Positions 62,101 through 64,000 of a stretch of DNA of 64,000 bases are shown here, piece after piece. The stretch comes from Gossypium raimondii. Taxonomy: Eukaryota; Streptophyta; Magnoliopsida; Malvales; Malvaceae. Position 1 is the stretch's first letter, and every line of letters starts with the position of its first letter. Made by a program: the position numbers and the translations under genes. The stretch is from positions 2,852,001 through 2,916,000 of the forward strand of contig NC_068569.1 of the NCBI RefSeq assembly GCF_025698545.1, written 5' to 3'. The notes below the pieces were generated by a model, which was not told where the DNA came from, did no database searches, and was given only the letters and a program-made list of their open reading frames with translations.

Positions 62101-64000
62101 TGAAAGAACGCACAGAAATAACTAAAACCAATGCCCCAGTAATTGCAACAGCCACTCAACTAGAAAGGGCACCGTACCTGAGAACACTCATTTTTTGGTT
62201 AACGGGGAAGTCTGAACCATCCAATGACCGCAAAATAATCAAGGGAATAAAGACACCAATTTCACCCTAAAATGGAATAAGATAAAAGTAGTCAAGCATG
62301 AAGCAAAGATGTTGTCTATCACAGCAATAATGCTTTATTTGAAGGAACTAGCTTTCATAATCTCTAAAGATAATAATCATACTTTAAGACTCTCTCGATA
62401 TCGCAACAAAAGCACAGAAAATATCCCAGTAGCATACTGCAACATAGAAATGCATAGTCAGAGAAAGATTCTCATAGCAGATTATTCTAAAACAGGATAA
62501 AGAAAAGATATTATGTAGACACAGATAACCTGAAATATGACAGCGGATTGTGAAACTGAAGCCTGCAGCAAAGCAGATAGAAGATATGCTTTCACTGAAT
62601 CAATTAAATGGAAGTTCTTTGTAAATGAATGGCTAACCCCTTCCAACAAACCCTGCAATACCATAAAGGCCAGAAAATATAATTAAGGATATTAGCTAAG
62701 CTACCCATTCTTTATTACAGATAAATTTTAGCATTTTAAAACAATGAGTATATTTGAATTTCAGAGTTCCCTATCTATCCAATCTCAAATATGATGATGA
62801 TCACGAATGCTTTCCCTGCCAATAATAAAGAATAAAAAAAGCAAATATATCCTTTTAACATAGAAAAAAAAAAATGAAGCATAAATAAAAATGACCCAAC
62901 ATTGTTGGGACACCGCTGTGTTCTATTATCGGTTAAAATACTTGGGAAGTCCCTGTATTATAGGGACCGTATCAAATTAGCCCTCTATTATTAAATGGAT
63001 CAATTTAGTCCCTATACGATTAAAAAGAATCAAATAAGTCCAAATTGGTAACAAAGTCTATATAAAAAATGTTTTTAAAATTATATTTTTCAACTGCAAT
63101 TCAATTCCAAACAAAAGATTTCAGTCACAAAACCATAAAAACTTTAAATATATTAACTCTATTAAACAATAATTGACTTATTTTATACAATAAATGTTAA
63201 CTCTATTCCAGTTTGGCCTTATTTGATTCTTTTTAATAGTATAAGGGCTAAATTGATCCGTTTAATAATAGAGGGACTAATTTGATCAGGTCCCTACAAC
63301 AGAGGGACCTCTAAGGACATTCACCTTTATTATCCAAAGACACCAAACATTCTTATATAAATTAAATTCATAAAATTAACCTGAAGAAGCTCAAGAGACA
63401 GAATCTGTGTCTTGGTGTCATCAGTATCTTCCTTCTTGCTCATCTGGAAGAAAAAAACATTTCATGAAGGGAATCCTAGCAGAGACTTCAAAATGCAAAG
63501 AACAATTGGTGACAGTATAATTAGTACCTTGCAAAGGGTGCGGAACACTAGTAATGCATCACGTTTACCAAGACTCATGTTCTCAAGGTCAATCCCTCTG
63601 AGATAAGTTTCAAAAGAGTCAAGATAGCGAGCATCAACAAACAATTGCAACAAAAATGTCAGCCAAAGTAAGATACAAAAACTAGCAAACAGGGAAAAAT
63701 ACTTTGGCACATACCTCGTGATCTTTTTACCATTCTCAACATGCACAACATTGTCAAGAGCAGCCTCTAGACCCTATAAAACAATAAGTTCCATATTAAG
63801 AACCACAAAATCAAAAGAAAACTTCACTAAAGAAAACACCTAGCAAATGCTACAAAGGTTAAGGCCCACAAATCAAATGAATCAAAACAAATAACAGCAA
63901 ATAGAAGAAGGATGCACCTTGAGGTCAGCACCTCCAGCTAGTTTTTGAAGTTCCTCAATAGATGCAAATGTTGTATCCTTGACCCAGTTTAGTGCATCGC
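50145..64000 (-). CDS. BIG5: Brefeldin A-inhibited ARF-GEF, BIG5/MIN7 type (Sec7 domain); N-terminus outside window
   Basis: It activates ARF GTPases at the trans-Golgi/early endosome. In Arabidopsis BIG5 (MIN7/BEN1) acts in traffic and immunity and is targeted by the Pseudomonas effector HopM1. Exons 5'->3': 64000-63918 (partial), 63773-63715, 63597-63528, 63443-63381, 62652-62530, 62436-62383, 62266-62178, 62021-61925, 61837-61739, 61608-61450, 61317-61207, 61136-60952, 60433-59810, 59510-59093, 58268-58029, 57851-57728, 57637-57489, 54396-54061, 53880-53714, 53614-53364, 53084-52906, 52413-52297, 52218-52082, 51988-51655, 51089-50994, 50207-50145. Phases agree; about 1474 residues are present, and about 265 should be missing. 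Sec7 runs from [13 protein letters not shown] to LLEEIYDSI, with the catalytic Glu in [14 protein letters not shown]-like helices follow, and the end [17 protein letters not shown] is typical. The canonical FRLPGE reads FYLPGE and DAHNP reads DAHDP. Introns host a copia fragment and a foldback element. Confidence 0.95.
54601..54803 (+). repeat. LTR of the intronic copia fragment (203 bp)
   Basis: It starts TGTTAAGGAATG, contains TATAAAGTAGG and CTCTCTCTC-rich leader text typical of short copia LTRs, and ends TTCA just before the primer-binding site. Confidence 0.75.
55258..56334 (+). pseudogene. gag/protease remnant of the intronic copia fragment
   Basis: The start [11 protein letters not shown] is followed by [12 protein letters not shown], then an immediate stop. 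Downstream pieces ([37 protein letters not shown]) match copia gag (UBN2-type) text. The zinc knuckle [14 protein letters not shown] is readable in another frame. The protease piece reads [14 protein letters not shown], where the catalytic Asp-Ser-Gly has become Asp-Tyr-Gly, so it would be inactive even if in frame. Confidence 0.85.
56318..56369 (-). repeat. Inverted stub of the LTR start at the right end of the fragment
   Basis: Read on the minus strand it begins TGTTAAGGAATGTGTAGATA and continues matching 54601-54652 with few differences, one of them CTG here versus TCG in the left copy. Similarity ends near 56318. Confidence 0.85.
58282..58500 (+). repeat. Possible solo LTR or LTR fragment in a BIG5 intron
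   Basis: A TGTTAGATAATATTATG start, an internal near-duplication (TATTCTAGCATAACCTCAGG and TATTCTAACATAACCTTAGG), a TGTATAAATTAGC TATA-like box and AAACACAAG text resemble a copia LTR. The right end is not clear. It begins only 14 bases from the splice acceptor of the 58268-58029 exon. Confidence 0.35.
62931..63328. repeat. Foldback element, ~400 bp, in a BIG5 intron
   Basis: The left arm contains GTCCCTGTATTATAGGGACC, GCCCTCTATTATTAAA and GGATCAATTTAGTCCCTATA. The right arm contains TATAAGGGCTAAATTGATCC, TTTAATAATAGAGGGACTAA and GGTCCCTACAACAGAGGGAC, in reverse complement. Arms are about 130 bp. It sits in the intron between exons 63443-63381 and 62652-62530. Confidence 0.8.

Noticed and set aside
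1-64000. tRNA, rRNA, CRISPR arrays or bacterial-type systems
   Set aside because: None were seen. Tandem repeats present are simple microsatellites, and the tRNA-like text is limited to retroelement primer-binding sites.

Overview
The window is nuclear DNA of a dicot plant. Genes have many GT-AG introns, intergenic DNA is AT-rich, Ty1/copia retroelements are present, and every protein belongs to a plant-type family (UNE12-like bHLH, ARID4, FAB1, RAD51, pectin methylesterases, a MIP1/DUF547 protein, a BIG5-type ARF-GEF). The species is not fixed by sequence reading alone; a Malvaceae-like rosid is only a guess.

Layout. 66-888 (+): the 3' end of a bHLH gene. 1389-7127 (-): a complete ARID4-type gene (15 coding exons, 756 aa), convergent with the bHLH gene. 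7128-12488: a long gene-free divergent spacer. 12489-21672 (+): FAB1, a FYVE-type phosphatidylinositol-3-phosphate 5-kinase (11 coding exons, 1833 aa). 23842-26235 (+): RAD51 (9 exons, 344 aa). 27165-40735 (-): three type-I pectin methylesterase genes in tandem, split by a 4.96-kb Ty1/copia element (30135-35095) with 480/481-bp LTRs and a TAAAT target duplication. 40736-45548: AT-rich spacer with four inverted-repeat foldback elements. 45549-49077 (+): a MIP1 leucine-zipper/DUF547 protein (11 exons, 589 aa). 50145-64000 (-): the Sec7 domain and C-terminus of a BIG5/MIN7-type ARF-GEF (26 exons, about 1474 aa; the N-terminus lies beyond the window edge). One BIG5 intron holds a truncated copia fragment and another holds a foldback element. 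Exon models were built by hand from splice sites; nearly all were checked by reading-frame phase across junctions.

How the genes relate. They do not form one pathway. FAB1 (PI(3,5)P2 at endosome/vacuole) and BIG5 (ARF activation at TGN/early endosome) both act in endomembrane traffic. The three pectin methylesterases form a cell-wall gene cluster. ARID4, a pectin methylesterase and BIG5 also lie close together on Arabidopsis chromosome 3 (from memory: At3g43240, At3g43270, At3g43300), which suggests conserved microsynteny.

Most unusual signals. (1) In the copia element, essentially all differences between the two LTRs fall on CTG/CAG trinucleotides and often swap CTG for TCG-like text. The same swap appears in the second retroelement. 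This points to CHG-methylation-linked base-calling error or an unusual CHG-directed mutation process, and it means the broken gag-pol reading frames may not all be real. (2) The copia fragment in the BIG5 intron ends in an inverted ~52-bp copy of its own LTR start. (3) At least seven separate inverted-repeat foldback elements lie in this one 64-kb window. No previously undescribed protein system was recognised.
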